In this document: one piece after another, positions 16,736-25,530 of the stretch
Layout of the letters: every line of letters begins with the position of its first letter
How positions within the stretch are numbered: the stretch's first letter is position 1
Assembly: GCA_963724405.1 (NCBI GenBank)
Contig: CAVRUQ010000011.1
Coordinates: 186,001 to 250,000 of the forward strand
Reading direction: 5' to 3'
Length of the DNA stretch: 64,000 nt
From: CAVQBJ01 sp963724405
GTDB lineage: Bacteria; Actinomycetota; Thermoleophilia; Solirubrobacterales; Solirubrobacteraceae
Position numbers and translations under genes: made by a program
The notes under the pieces: model-generated
The model's database searches: none
Seen by the model: the letters and a program-made list of their open reading frames with translations, nothing else
Told to the model about the DNA's origin: nothing

Positions 16736-17425
16736 CTACTTCATCGGCACCGTGACGTCGCCCTTCTGCTGGAGCAGTTGGTCCCACGTGGCGAAGCTCA
16801 TGCAGAAGCGGCCGCCGAGTCCCCACCCCGTGCCCCAGCTGTTCCAGAGCCAGACGAGCTGCTTGTCGGCGTCGATCCCGTCGGCGACGACCTCGTGTCC
16901 GCCCCGGACGGTGGCGCCGCTCGCGATCTCGACCAGGCCGGTTGGATCCGGCGTGTCGAAGCTGGTGTACCAGTTGATGCCGGTGATCACGGGCCGCAGC
17001 ACGAGCGCGCCGAGCGCGTGGTCGATGCCGAACGCGTGCTGGTATGAGCTGATCAGGCCGAGCTGCTGGCCCGCCTTGCAGACCATCAGGCCGCTTCCGC
17101 CGGGGTCGTTGGGCGGGTAGGGGTGGCCCTCGAGCTTCGTCTCCCGCTCATACAGCTGGATGGCGTTCTGCTCGGTCAGCGGGGCGCCGCCCGTGTAGTC
17201 GGGCGCGGAGTCGAGCGCACCGCACAGGGCGTTCGCCGTGCAGGAGCCGATCTGGCCCTGGTCCAGCGGCAGCCCGGTCGCGTCGTGCGTGACGCTTGTC
17301 ACCGCGGGCGCCACCTCGGCCGGGAACTTCAGCGAGCGCGGGTCGTGTTGGATGTGTCGCCCGAGGCGCTTGCCCTCGATCGGGCGCTCGGGAATCTGGA
17401 CGGTGACGACGTCTTCGGAAGCCAT
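16736..17425 (-). CDS. Papain-like (C1) cysteine peptidase without signal peptide
   Basis: 229 residues. All papain-family catalytic elements are visible: the oxyanion Gln and Cys in DQGQIGSCTAN (about residues 55-65), the His in GGHEVVADG (about 174-182) and the Asn in LWNSWGTGWG (about 192-201). There is no signal peptide or long propeptide, so it is predicted to stay in the cytosol, unlike secreted papains. The start is supported by AGGAG (17431-17435) 5 nt upstream, next to a 12-bp palindrome CTCACCGGTGAG. Confidence 0.88.
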   Translation of the reverse strand: MASEDVVTVQIPERPIEGKRLGRHIQHDPRSLKFPAEVAPAVTSVTHDATGLPLDQGQIGSCTANALCGALDSAPDYTGGAPLTEQNAIQLYERETKLEGHPYPPNDPGGSGLMVCKAGQQLGLISSYQHAFGIDHALGALVLRPVITGINWYTSFDTPDPTGLVEIASGATVRGGHEVVADGIDADKQLVWLWNSWGTGWGLGGRFCMSFATWDQLLQQKGDVTVPMK

Positions 17426-17433
17426 GAGATCTC

Positions 17434-17445
17434 CTCACCGGTGAG
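17434..17445. promoter_or_regulatory. 12-bp palindrome beside the peptidase ribosome-binding site
   Basis: CTCACCGGTGAG is a perfect dyad overlapping the end of the Shine-Dalgarno sequence of the C1 peptidase gene. It could be an operator or could fold the RNA over the ribosome-binding site. Chance is possible at this length. Confidence 0.3.
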
Positions 17446-17671
17446 CTCGCCGCACCCGTTCGAGGGGGCGGCCTCGACCCGGGCACCGTAGAACCGGCCC
17501 CCGGCGGGTGTCAACCGACGAGCACCACCGTTGCTCGGAATTGCCAGTACATCTCAAGGAGCGCCAGCCGCCGGGAGAAATACGGACGGGCGACGTGGCC
17601 CGCACCCGATGCCCGCCGGCCGCCGGTCGCCTAGCCTCCGCCCGAGGCTACACCAGACGGAGGCAGGGCTC

Positions 17672-19111
17672 ATGAGCGAGCGACTGAGCATGTTGGACAC
17701 GATGTTCCTCGACCTCGAACAGTCCGACACGACCGCACACATGCACATCGGGGGAGCTCTCGTCTTCGATCCGCTTCCGGACGGGGGCACGCCCGACATC
17801 GCCGACCTGCGCGATTACGTCCGCTCGCGCATCGGGTTGATGCCGCGGTTCACCCAGCAGCTCTCCGCGCCCCACGCGGGACCGCTCACGTGGCTGACCT
17901 GGGAGCCTGCGGAGACGCTCGATGTCGACGCCCACGTGCACCACGCCACGCTGCCCGCCCCGGGTGGGGACGCCGAGCTGAACGATTGGCTGGGGGACTT
18001 CTGGTCTCACCGCCTCGATCGTCATCGGCCGCTCTGGGAGATGACGCTCCTTGACGGGCTCGGGGGCGGCCGTTGGGCCCTGGCGACCAAGACGCACCAC
18101 TGCCTCGTCGACGGCGTCGGCTCGCTCGACGTCGGGAACATGCTGCTCGACGACACCCCGGAGGGTCCGACGCGGCAGCCGGCGCGGGCACTCCCGGCCC
18201 CCGGAGGCGACGACGAGTATGACAACGGTCGTTTCTGGCTCTCGCCGGGCCTCGTCCTGCGCGGCGCGCGCGCCGGCCTCGGCGCGGCGCGGCATCCGCG
18301 CGAATCGCTGGACCGGGTGCGGGCGGCCGTGGAGCTCATCGTGCGCGACGAGCTGATCGCGGCGCCCGCGACGAGCCTGAACGGGCCGATGAGCGGCACC
18401 CGCCACTTCGCCACCGTCCGGGTCGACCTGGACGCCGTCAAGGCCGTCAAGACGGCGCTCGGGGGCACCGTCAACGACGTCGTGCTCGCCGTCTGCTCGG
18501 GTGGCCTGCGCCGCCTGCTGCTTGCGCGCGGCGAGGCGATGCCCGAGCGCAAACTGCGCGCGCAGGTGCCGGTCAACATCCGCTCGGAGGACAAGGAGCA
18601 CGCGCTCGGGAACGAGCTGACGTCGCTGTTCGTCGAGCTGCCGCTCGACGAGTCGGACCCGTTCGCGCGCTACCGCGCCGTCCGCGAGCGCTCGGAGCAG
18701 CTGAAGGCCGGTTCCCAGCGCGCCGGAGGCAAGACCATCGTCACGCTGGCCGACATGGGGCCGCCGCTCGCCGGCGCGCTTCTGGCCCAGTCGATGTTCG
18801 GCACCACCCGCATGTTCAACCTGACGATCACGAACGTGCCCGGGTCGCCGCAGCGCCTGTTCGCGTTCGGCGCTCCGCTCGTCGAGGTGCTGCCGCTCGT
18901 GCCGCTCTTCGCGGGCCACGCGATCGGCATCGCCGTCATGTCCTATGCCGGCCAGATGGTCTTCGGGTTGAACGCGGACCTCCTCGCGGCGCCCGACGTC
19001 GACGTGCTCGCGGAGGGCATAGAGCGGTCGCTGGCCGAACTGCGGGCGCCCGCGCCCGAGTCGCCTCGACGTGCGTCGGCGACGCCGCCGCCGGTCAGGG
19101 CGGGCGCGTAG
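17672..19111 (+). CDS. Wax ester synthase / diacylglycerol acyltransferase (WS/DGAT)
   Basis: 479 residues, the usual length. The active-site motif HHxxxDG is THHCLVDGVGS (about residues 148-158), preceded by PLWEM and followed by conserved NDVVLAVCSGGLRR, all hallmarks of bacterial WS/DGATs. These transfer an acyl group from acyl-CoA to a fatty alcohol or diacylglycerol to make storage lipid. The ATG at 17672 has GGAGG (17659-17663) 8 nt upstream and a TAGCCT -10 box at 17632-17637. Confidence 0.93.
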   Translation: MSERLSMLDTMFLDLEQSDTTAHMHIGGALVFDPLPDGGTPDIADLRDYVRSRIGLMPRFTQQLSAPHAGPLTWLTWEPAETLDVDAHVHHATLPAPGGDAELNDWLGDFWSHRLDRHRPLWEMTLLDGLGGGRWALATKTHHCLVDGVGSLDVGNMLLDDTPEGPTRQPARALPAPGGDDEYDNGRFWLSPGLVLRGARAGLGAARHPRESLDRVRAAVELIVRDELIAAPATSLNGPMSGTRHFATVRVDLDAVKAVKTALGGTVNDVVLAVCSGGLRRLLLARGEAMPERKLRAQVPVNIRSEDKEHALGNELTSLFVELPLDESDPFARYRAVRERSEQLKAGSQRAGGKTIVTLADMGPPLAGALLAQSMFGTTRMFNLTITNVPGSPQRLFAFGAPLVEVLPLVPLFAGHAIGIAVMSYAGQMVFGLNADLLAAPDVDVLAEGIERSLAELRAPAPESPRRASATPPPVRAGA

Positions 19112-19351
19112 TCAGGAGGGCGGCTCCGCGGCGGGAGCCGCCGATTCGTCGTCGGCGGCCGTATGCCGCGCCGCCGTCTCGGCGGCGCGGAGGCGGGCCT
19201 CGGCCGACTCGCATTCGCGCTCGAGCTCGCGCAGCCGGGGCGGGCTCGTCGGCCTCGGCCCGTACGCCTTGGCCTTGTAGAGGTCATACCGCTGGCGGGC
19301 ATGCCGGGCCCGCGCGCGGAGATCGTTCAGATGCTCGGCGGACTCGTCCAT
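19112..19351 (-). CDS. Small coiled-coil protein of unknown function
   Basis: 79 residues. It is largely charged and helical (LNDLRARARHARQRYDLYKAK and LRELERECESAEARLRAAE), consistent with a short coiled coil. It ends back-to-back with the WS/DGAT stop with no gap. No family is recognised. The start at 19351 is chosen as the first Met of the helical part. Confidence 0.5.
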   Translation of the reverse strand: MDESAEHLNDLRARARHARQRYDLYKAKAYGPRPTSPPRLRELERECESAEARLRAAETAARHTAADDESAAPAAEPPS

Positions 19352-19419
19352 GGCTGAGCCACCGTAGCGCGCGCCGCCCGGCTGCGACGAACGCTCGGCA
19401 CGCACATCATCGGCTTCGC

Positions 19420-19647
19420 TCAGCCGGCCGGAAACGGCTCGGGCTCGCGGTGGCCGGGGACGTAGCCCGCCTCCGGCTCGAGCATCCCGCGCAACTGCTG
19501 GCGCAGCTCGGGCGTGTCGTCGTGGCCGTGCGCGTCGGCCGCGTGCATCGCTGCCGCGGCGATCACCTCGTCCTCGTCTCCGATGATCGTAAGCGAGCAG
19601 CTGTTGTCGCTCTCGAATCGCCGGCAATCCGCCATCACGCGTGCCAT
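19420..19647 (-). CDS. DUF1059 small protein
   Basis: 75 residues. MARVMADCRRFESDNSCSLTI followed by DEDEVIAAAAMHAADAHGH matches the DUF1059 pattern of two N-terminal cysteines, a small beta strand and a His-containing helix. The family is widespread and uncharacterised. A G-rich tract precedes the ATG at 19647. Confidence 0.75.
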   Translation of the reverse strand: MARVMADCRRFESDNSCSLTIIGDEDEVIAAAAMHAADAHGHDDTPELRQQLRGMLEPEAGYVPGHREPEPFPAG

Positions 19648-19672
19648 GTCAACCCCCGAGGTCAGATGCGGC

Positions 19673-19692
19673 GGCCGTGCGGGCGCACGGCC
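19673..19692. repeat. 9-bp inverted repeat upstream of the DUF1059 gene
   Basis: GGCCGTGCG-GG-CGCACGGCC is a perfect dyad 26 nt upstream of the DUF1059 start in the divergent interval with the dipeptidase gene. With a 2-nt centre it suits a protein-binding operator better than an RNA hairpin. Confidence 0.4.
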
Positions 19693-19849
19693 CGGAACTT
19701 GGCGAGTCTGACGGATCGGCCGGCCCCTCGTCAAGGTGATTCGAGCGGTTTCGCCGCGGGCACGCGACGGCCCCCCGGAGGCACGTTTCGGGATTCAGCG
19801 TCCCGATCTCGTCTATCTACCGGTCGTCGGGGCGCCGGGGTCGGTACGG

Positions 19850-19870
19850 TCACCCTCGAATCACCCTCGA
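19850..19870 (+). promoter_or_regulatory. Direct repeat of TCACCCTCGA (11-bp period)
   Basis: Two exact copies at 19850-19859 and 19861-19870, one helical turn apart, end 15 nt before the proposed GTG start of the dipeptidase. Same-face repeats of this kind suit an activator or a two-component regulator. Confidence 0.35.
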
Positions 19871-19885
19871 TCGCCTCGGCTCGTC

Positions 19886-21049
19886 GTGCTCGTCGATCTC
19901 CACGCGCATTTCCCGATGCACCTCCTGCCGGGGCCCCGGCAGCGCACCCACGAGCGCGTGCGGGTCTGGTCGCGACGGCGCTGGCAGGCGCGCGTCGTCG
20001 ACCTCATCTCCCGGGTCGCGAACTATCAGGGACCGGGTGGCACGCCGGCGGTCACCGAGGAGCTGATGCGTGCGGGCGACGTCGGGGTCGTCCTGTCGGT
20101 GCTCTACGCGCCGTTCGACGAGATGGATCTGCAGCGGCCCTACGGCGCGCCACCCACCGACGGCTACTTCTGCGACATCCTCGCCGAGTTGCAGCTGGTC
20201 GAGGACCATGTCGCCGCGCGTAGCGACGAGATCGCGATCGCGCGCTCGCCGGCGGAGCTCGATGCGCTCGCCGGTGATGGTCGGCTCACGCTCATCCACT
20301 GCATCGAAGGCGGTTTCCAGCTCGGTGAGGACGAGCAGGCGGTGCGCAACCACGTGCGGGTGCTGGCCGAGCGCGGGGTCGCATACGTGACGCTCGCCCA
20401 CCTCTTCTGGCGGAGGGTGGCCACGAACGCGCCCGCGCTCCCGTTCCTGCCCGACTGGCTGTACCACCGCGTCTTCCCGCAACCCGACGAGGGTCTCACG
20501 GCGCTCGGGCGCGTGGCCGCCGAGGCGATGCTCGACCACGGCGTGCTCATCGACATCACTCACATGAGCGAACGCGCCGCGCGTGAGACGTTCGAGCTGC
20601 TCGACCGCCGCGATCCCGACCGCCGGATCCCCGTGATCGCGACCCACATGGCCTGCCGCCTGGGCAAGCTCGAGTACTGCCTCGCCGACGATACGATCCG
20701 CCGCGTGGCCGAGCGCGGGGGGCTGCTCGGCTGCATCCTGTGCGAGCACTACATCACGAGTGGCCTCGGGACGCGCGTCCGTTCCTACGATGACTCGGTG
20801 GCGGCCCTGTGCAGGCACATCGAGCGCGTCCGGGAGCTGACCGGGTCGTTCGACGGCATCGCGATCGGCTCGGACCTCGACGGCTACATCAAGCCCGCGC
20901 TCCCGGGGCTCGAGCACATGGGCCGCATGCGCGACCTGCAACGGTCGCTGCGCGACCGCTACGGGGCCGAGGACGCCGACCGGATCTGTCGCGCGAACGC
21001 CCTCCGGGTGCTGCGCTCCGCCTGGCGGGCGCCGGCGCCCGGAGGGTGA
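19886..21049 (+). CDS. Membrane dipeptidase (peptidase family M19)
   Basis: 387 residues. The binuclear-zinc ligands of the amidohydrolase-type barrel are visible: DLHAHFP at the N-terminus, HCIEGG, DITHMS, ATHMAC and GSDLDG near the C-terminus. Renal-dipeptidase relatives hydrolyse dipeptides and some beta-lactams. Despite the family name there is no membrane segment or signal peptide. The GTG at 19886 is chosen because the metal-binding DLHAH motif begins four residues later; earlier starts in the frame lack homology. Confidence 0.88.
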   Translation: MLVDLHAHFPMHLLPGPRQRTHERVRVWSRRRWQARVVDLISRVANYQGPGGTPAVTEELMRAGDVGVVLSVLYAPFDEMDLQRPYGAPPTDGYFCDILAELQLVEDHVAARSDEIAIARSPAELDALAGDGRLTLIHCIEGGFQLGEDEQAVRNHVRVLAERGVAYVTLAHLFWRRVATNAPALPFLPDWLYHRVFPQPDEGLTALGRVAAEAMLDHGVLIDITHMSERAARETFELLDRRDPDRRIPVIATHMACRLGKLEYCLADDTIRRVAERGGLLGCILCEHYITSGLGTRVRSYDDSVAALCRHIERVRELTGSFDGIAIGSDLDGYIKPALPGLEHMGRMRDLQRSLRDRYGAEDADRICRANALRVLRSAWRAPAPGG

Positions 21050-21082
21050 CCCGCGCCGATCGGCGGGGCTCGTCGCGGCGTC

Positions 21083-22438
21083 TCAGCCGTCGACCAGCGC
21101 CAGCCCCGGCGCAGCGGCGCCGAGGTGTCCGGAGAACCAGTCGGCGGCGAGCCGGGCCACAGTCTGCAGGGTGCCCGGCTCGCTGAACAGGTGGTCGGCG
21201 CCGTCGATGACGACGAGGTCGTGCGAGCAGCGCAGCATCGCCGCAGCGCGGCGGTTGTGCTCGATCACCTCGGTGTCGCGGCTTCCGACCAGCAGCAGCG
21301 TCGGCGCCGTCACGTACGGGAGCCGGTCGGCGGCGAGGTCCGGCCGGCCGCCGCGACAGACGACGGCGCGGACGACGTCGTGCGTCGCGGCGGCCGCGCG
21401 CAGTGCCGCCGCCGCCCCGGTCGAGGCGCCGAGGTAGCCGACCGGCAGCTCCCGCAGGTCGGGCTCGGCCACGACCCAGCGCGTGACGCCCTCCAGGCGC
21501 CGCGCGAGGAGCGGGATGTCGAAGACGCGCTGGCGGTGGTGTCCCTCGGGCTCGGTCAGGAGGTCGAACAGGAGCGTCCCCAGGCCCGCTCCGCTGAGCG
21601 TGGCGGCGACCGCGCGGTTGCGCGGGCTCCGCCGGCTGGAGCCGCTGCCGTGGGCGAAGACCACGATTCCGCGCGGTCGTCGGGGGATCGTCAGGTCGCC
21701 CGCGAGCACCGCGCCTCCGAGGTCGAGTTGGAGCTCGCGCTCGGCGGGTGACGAGCGGCGGGTCCTGCCCTGCGGCGTGATCTGCCTGGCTGCGGGCAGG
21801 TGGCCCGACCCAGCCGCCTCGAGCAGCGCAAGGACCTCGTCGTCGGAGACGGGCGCGAAGTCGCTGTACCAGCGTCCGACGCCGCCCAGGTCGTGTGGGA
21901 TCGCGAGACAGACCACCTCGTCGGCCTCCTGGCGCACGAGTGCCACCGCCTGGCGCGCGCCGACCGGGACGGCGACGACGATGCGGCCGGCGCCGCGGGC
22001 GCGCAGGGCGCGCACGGCGGCGAGGTCGGTGAGGCCGGTCGCGAGTCCGTCGTCGACGACGATCGTGCTACGTCCCCGCACGTCGATCGGAGCCCGCTCG
22101 TCGCGGTAGCGTTCGACCCGGCGCCGCAGCTCGCGCGCCTCCTTCTCGATGGTGCGCTCGAGCGTCGCCTCGGTCATCCCGGCGCGTCGGGCGGAGACGG
22201 CGTCGAACACGGCGGTGCCGTCCTCGGCGATCGCGCCGATTGCGAACTCGGGGTTCGCCGGCGCGCCGAGCTTGCGCACGGCCAGAACGTCGAGCGGAGC
22301 CGACAGCCGCCGGGCCACCTCGAACGCCACGGGCACTCCGCCGCGGGGAAGCGCGATCACGACGGGCCGCTCCTCGGACAGCGAGACGAGTTGCGCCGCG
22401 AGTCGCCGCCCGGCACCGCGACGGTGCTGATACTCCAT
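21083..22438 (-). CDS. Phosphoribosyltransferase-alpha/beta hydrolase fusion protein
   Basis: 451 residues in two domains. Residues 1 to about 215 form a type I PRTase with PRGGVPVAFEVA and the PRPP loop VVDDGLATG. The rest is a dienelactone-hydrolase-like alpha/beta hydrolase: oxyanion region AHGSGSSRRSPRN, nucleophile Ser in GASTGAA, Asp in GSRDTEV and His in GADHLF. This fusion architecture is known but its substrate is not. The nucleobase or sugar handled by the PRTase half cannot be predicted. Confidence 0.88.
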   Translation of the reverse strand: MEYQHRRGAGRRLAAQLVSLSEERPVVIALPRGGVPVAFEVARRLSAPLDVLAVRKLGAPANPEFAIGAIAEDGTAVFDAVSARRAGMTEATLERTIEKEARELRRRVERYRDERAPIDVRGRSTIVVDDGLATGLTDLAAVRALRARGAGRIVVAVPVGARQAVALVRQEADEVVCLAIPHDLGGVGRWYSDFAPVSDDEVLALLEAAGSGHLPAARQITPQGRTRRSSPAERELQLDLGGAVLAGDLTIPRRPRGIVVFAHGSGSSRRSPRNRAVAATLSGAGLGTLLFDLLTEPEGHHRQRVFDIPLLARRLEGVTRWVVAEPDLRELPVGYLGASTGAAAALRAAAATHDVVRAVVCRGGRPDLAADRLPYVTAPTLLLVGSRDTEVIEHNRRAAAMLRCSHDLVVIDGADHLFSEPGTLQTVARLAADWFSGHLGAAAPGLALVDG

Positions 22439-22603
22439 CCGCTGATGGTCACTCGCCGGGACGCCGCGTCCATCCGCACCCGTCCGCAGACGAGCGTGGG
22501 GAACCCGACCCCACGGCCGCGCCGCAGGCGGCGCGGCCAGCGAGCGCGGGTCGCGCCGGCCCGGGCGCGCGCACGGCGGGCTCGGCTCCGGGCTGCGCGT
22601 CGC

Positions 22604-22855
22604 TCAGCGGGCCGAGCGCTGCGGGGCGCGCGGCGGCCGGCGAGCCGGGGTGTCCGCGCGCCGCTCGAGCTTGAGCGCGAGCGTCGGGCACACCGCGACC
22701 GCCTTCTTGGCGAGCGGCTCCAGATCGGGCGGTATCGGCCCGTCGTCGACGATCGGATATCCCCAGTCGTCGAGCGTGATCAGTTCGGGCAGCAGTTCGG
22801 CGCACATGCCGTGCGCGTCGCAGGTGATCGGATTGACCTTCAGGTGCTTGCCCAT
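22604..22855 (-). CDS. Small ferredoxin, 3Fe-4S type
   Basis: 83 residues. Cysteines in CDAHGMC (C-x5-C, about residues 12-18) and AVCP (about residue 56) give three ligands plus the following Pro, as in actinobacterial 3Fe-4S ferredoxins. The tail is Arg/Pro-rich. It starts 5 nt after the stop of the NuoF-like gene, so it is the last gene of the electron-transfer operon and the probable acceptor or donor for it. Confidence 0.88.
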   Translation of the reverse strand: MGKHLKVNPITCDAHGMCAELLPELITLDDWGYPIVDDGPIPPDLEPLAKKAVAVCPTLALKLERRADTPARRPPRAPQRSAR

Positions 22856-22860
22856 CGTTC

Positions 22861-24165
22861 TCAGGCCGCCGCAAAGGCGCTGTGGTCGAATTCGGGCACG
22901 GGCAGCACGCGGGGGGCCGCGCAGCCGTCGCAGGGTCCGTGCAGGACGTGATCCTCGAACTCGCGCGCGAACGTGCGCAGGCCGGTGGCGATGAAGCGCA
23001 CCGCCCCGTCGGGATGCGCGCAGGCTCCCCGTCGGGCGACCATCGAGCACCAGCGGTCTACGCGACGGCACGCGTCACGGTCGGCCGCACCGGCGACGAT
23101 CGCCTCGAGCGTCTCGGCGATCGATCCGAGGCCGTGAACGCACGGGCCGCACTGGCCGGCGCTCTCATCGCTCATCCAGCGGGCGACGCTCGCGATCTCG
23201 GCCACGCCGCAGGCGTCGCTCGGGAGGGCGTAGATGAGACCCGCGCCCAGGGTGGCGCCGACCTCGGCCAGGCCCTCGGGGCATACGCGCAGCTCGCGCG
23301 TTCCGGCCGGCGACAGCCACGTCCCGGCGTAGCCGCCGAGCAGGATCGCGCGCACCGACTGACGTACGCCGCCCGCGGCGTCGACGAGCGCGCCGAGCGT
23401 GACGCCGGGCTCGATCTCGTACACGCCGCCGTGCACGACGGCTCCGCCGAGCGTCACGAGCGTGGAGCCGGGCTGTCCCGCGGTCCCGAGAGCCCGGAAC
23501 CAGCCGGGTCCGAATCGGGCGACCAGCGCGACCTGGGCGAGCGTCTCGACGTTGTCGACGAGCGTCGCTCGGCCCGCGACGCCGCGCTCGAAGACCGGCG
23601 AGGTGGTCGGCTTCGCGGGGCCGCCGTTGAGGAAGTTGACGAGGGCGGACTCCTGACCGGACACGTACCCGCTCGGGCTCGTGACGACCCGGACGCTCGG
23701 ACGACGCGGCAGGAGGCCGCGGCGTTCGTCGAGCGCGTGCTCGACGGCCGCCCGGGCTCGCGGGGCCGCCTCGTCGACGCAGATGACGAGCTCGCCGGCC
23801 CCGATCGCCGCGGCGGCGGCGAATGCGCCATCGATGACCAGGTGCGGAAGCCGTTCGAGCAGGAGCCGGTCCTTGAGGCTGGTCGGTTCGCCCTCCGTGC
23901 CGTTGGCCACGACGACAGGCCGGCCGCGCGCCGCGGCGACCGTCCGCATCTTGATCGCCGTCGGGAACCCTGCCCCGCCGCGCCCGCGCAGCCCGGCCTC
24001 CTCGATCTCGTCGATGAGCACGGACGGGCGCGAGCGTCCGTGCTGGCGATCGATCGCCGGCAGCTCGCCGTGGGTCGCGAGGTGGACGTCGAGGCTCATC
24101 GCCCCGGACGCCGGCAGCCCGGCGAGGAGCCGCGGCAACGTGGTCGCCTGTTCGTCGAGGCTCAT
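22861..24165 (-). CDS. NuoF-like NADH-binding flavoprotein with SLBB domain
   Basis: 434 residues. The FMN/NADH-binding motifs GRGGAGFPT and NGTEGEPTSLKDR are followed by an SLBB-type segment and an iron-sulfur region. In the latter, SAGQCGPC replaces the NuoF SCGxCxPC, so the first cluster Cys is Ala; a later Cys is in RRGACAHPDG. It likely passes electrons between NAD(P)H and the operon's ferredoxin. The start overlaps the upstream stop (ATGA). It resembles stand-alone NuoF-like proteins of actinobacteria, not respiratory complex I. Confidence 0.85.
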   Translation of the reverse strand: MSLDEQATTLPRLLAGLPASGAMSLDVHLATHGELPAIDRQHGRSRPSVLIDEIEEAGLRGRGGAGFPTAIKMRTVAAARGRPVVVANGTEGEPTSLKDRLLLERLPHLVIDGAFAAAAAIGAGELVICVDEAAPRARAAVEHALDERRGLLPRRPSVRVVTSPSGYVSGQESALVNFLNGGPAKPTTSPVFERGVAGRATLVDNVETLAQVALVARFGPGWFRALGTAGQPGSTLVTLGGAVVHGGVYEIEPGVTLGALVDAAGGVRQSVRAILLGGYAGTWLSPAGTRELRVCPEGLAEVGATLGAGLIYALPSDACGVAEIASVARWMSDESAGQCGPCVHGLGSIAETLEAIVAGAADRDACRRVDRWCSMVARRGACAHPDGAVRFIATGLRTFAREFEDHVLHGPCDGCAAPRVLPVPEFDHSAFAAA

Positions 24166-24959
24166 ACCCGCCCTCCGGTCGCGGTCAGAAGCCGGTGTCC
24201 GGCCGCCGCGAGCGACGCCGGCACGAATCGCGCCTGGCCGCCCACGACCTGCGGCCGGCGGCCCGTGCTCGAGGCATGCCGCAGCAGGTTCGACGGGGTG
24301 CCGGAGCGTTCCGACCAGTGCGGGGCCAGGGGGCCGCTCGGGAGCCACAGTGCGATGCCGAGCGTGAAGAACGACGCGGTCGCCACGGCGACGGTGGCGC
24401 CGCGCGCGTGCCGCTCGCGTTCCGCGAAGGCGCGTGCCGCGACGGCGCCGATGACGGCCACGAGGCAGGCGGCGCTGATCGCCAGCATCCACGTGCTCTG
24501 CACGTCGCTCCCGGTGCCCAGGCCGTGGAGGAGGGCGATCGGCCAGCAGGCGTAGGCGAGCCAGTGGATGGCGCGCCACGTCCGGTGACCGATGGACTGG
24601 CGCATGAGGCTGGTGATCGTCACGGCGAGCAGCAGATCGAATGCGATCGCGCCGAGTCCGAGCCAGAACGGACGGTAGGTGCCCGCGAAGGGGATCACGG
24701 CGTCGGTGAGCGAGATCGGCGCGAAGCTGTCGAGCACGGCGGTCAGGATGTGGACGACGAGAAAGCTCACGGCGAGCAGCGAGAGCGTGCGGTGCGCGCC
24801 GTCGACGAGAAACCGCGGCCAGTGGATCGTGCTGAAGCGCTCAGCGCTGATGACGCCGAACACGACGCTCAGCGTCAGCAGGATGAGGCTCATGGTCCCG
24901 GTCGAGCGGGTGATATACCAGTAGGCGCTCGGCCCGGCCGTGGCGATGATGGGCGGCAT
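24162..24959 (-). CDS. Ferric-reductase-like b-type membrane protein
   Basis: 265 residues with about six hydrophobic helices. Histidines in HRTLSLLAVSFLVVH and HWLAYACWPIALLHG are spaced as heme ligands in ferric-reductase-like/YedZ transmembrane domains. A basic C-terminal tail follows. It probably moves electrons across the membrane between the cytosolic NuoF-like/ferredoxin pair and an outer acceptor. It starts 3 nt after the previous gene's stop. Confidence 0.82.
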   Translation of the reverse strand: MPPIIATAGPSAYWYITRSTGTMSLILLTLSVVFGVISAERFSTIHWPRFLVDGAHRTLSLLAVSFLVVHILTAVLDSFAPISLTDAVIPFAGTYRPFWLGLGAIAFDLLLAVTITSLMRQSIGHRTWRAIHWLAYACWPIALLHGLGTGSDVQSTWMLAISAACLVAVIGAVAARAFAERERHARGATVAVATASFFTLGIALWLPSGPLAPHWSERSGTPSNLLRHASSTGRRPQVVGGQARFVPASLAAAGHRLLTATGGRV

Positions 24960-24962
24960 CGA

Positions 24963-25520
24963 CTACGAGGTCGCCGTTACGACGGGGGCGGGGGCGGGGG
25001 CGGGGGCGCTCTGGACCGGGGCCGGCGCGGGCGTCGGCGCCGGGGCCGGCGTCGGCGCGGGTGTGGGGGCGGGCGCCGGCGCGGGCGTGGGGGCGGGCGC
25101 CGGAGCCGCCGGGGCGCTCGCCGCGGCCTGCGACGATCCGTTCGAGCCCGACCCGGACCCCTGCGGCGAGGAGGTGGCCGGCGCGGCGCTCGCCGCCTGC
25201 GGCGCGGCCGACCCGCTGGACCCGCCCGAGGGGGTCGCCGTGGCGGAGCTCGAGGACGTCGTCGACGTCGTCGAGGTCGTCACGCTCGCCGTCTGCGCCC
25301 GGGCGTGATGGTGGTGGTGCACGTGGCGCCGGCTGGCCCGCCGCGTCGCGTCAGCGAGCGCGGCCGTCGTCGGCGTCGCGACCTTGTGTCCCGGGAAGGC
25401 GTGCGCGGCGACCTCCGTGAGCACGAGGGTGGCGGCGACGGAGCTCACGAGGAGGGTGTTGTTGAGCCGGCGCATCCTCGACAGCGCGGCGTCACGGGCC
25501 TTGGGGGTATGTCGGAGCAT
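24963..25520 (-). CDS. Single-pass membrane protein with long Pro/Ala-rich outer tail
   Basis: 185 residues. A short basic cytosolic part, one hydrophobic segment (NTLLVSSVAATLVLTEVAAHAF), a His-rich stretch (HVHHHHHARA), then Ser/Thr-rich and finally alternating Ala-Pro repeats. The His cluster could bind metal or heme, and the Ala-Pro part is probably a stiff wall-spanning arm. It lies between two b-type membrane protein genes in the electron-transfer operon. The start at 25520 is 10 nt after the preceding stop. Confidence 0.7.
   Translation of the reverse strand: MLRHTPKARDAALSRMRRLNNTLLVSSVAATLVLTEVAAHAFPGHKVATPTTAALADATRRASRRHVHHHHHARAQTASVTTSTTSTTSSSSATATPSGGSSGSAAPQAASAAPATSSPQGSGSGSNGSSQAAASAPAAPAPAPTPAPAPAPTPAPTPAPAPTPAPAPVQSAPAPAPAPVVTATS
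24985..25110 (-). repeat. Tandem Ala-Pro coding repeats
   Basis: Short GC-rich repeats (period mainly 6 or 12 nt) encode the alternating Ala-Pro tail of the membrane protein gene. Copy number is likely to vary between strains by slippage. Confidence 0.6.
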
Positions 25521-25530
25521 CTCGTCGGTG

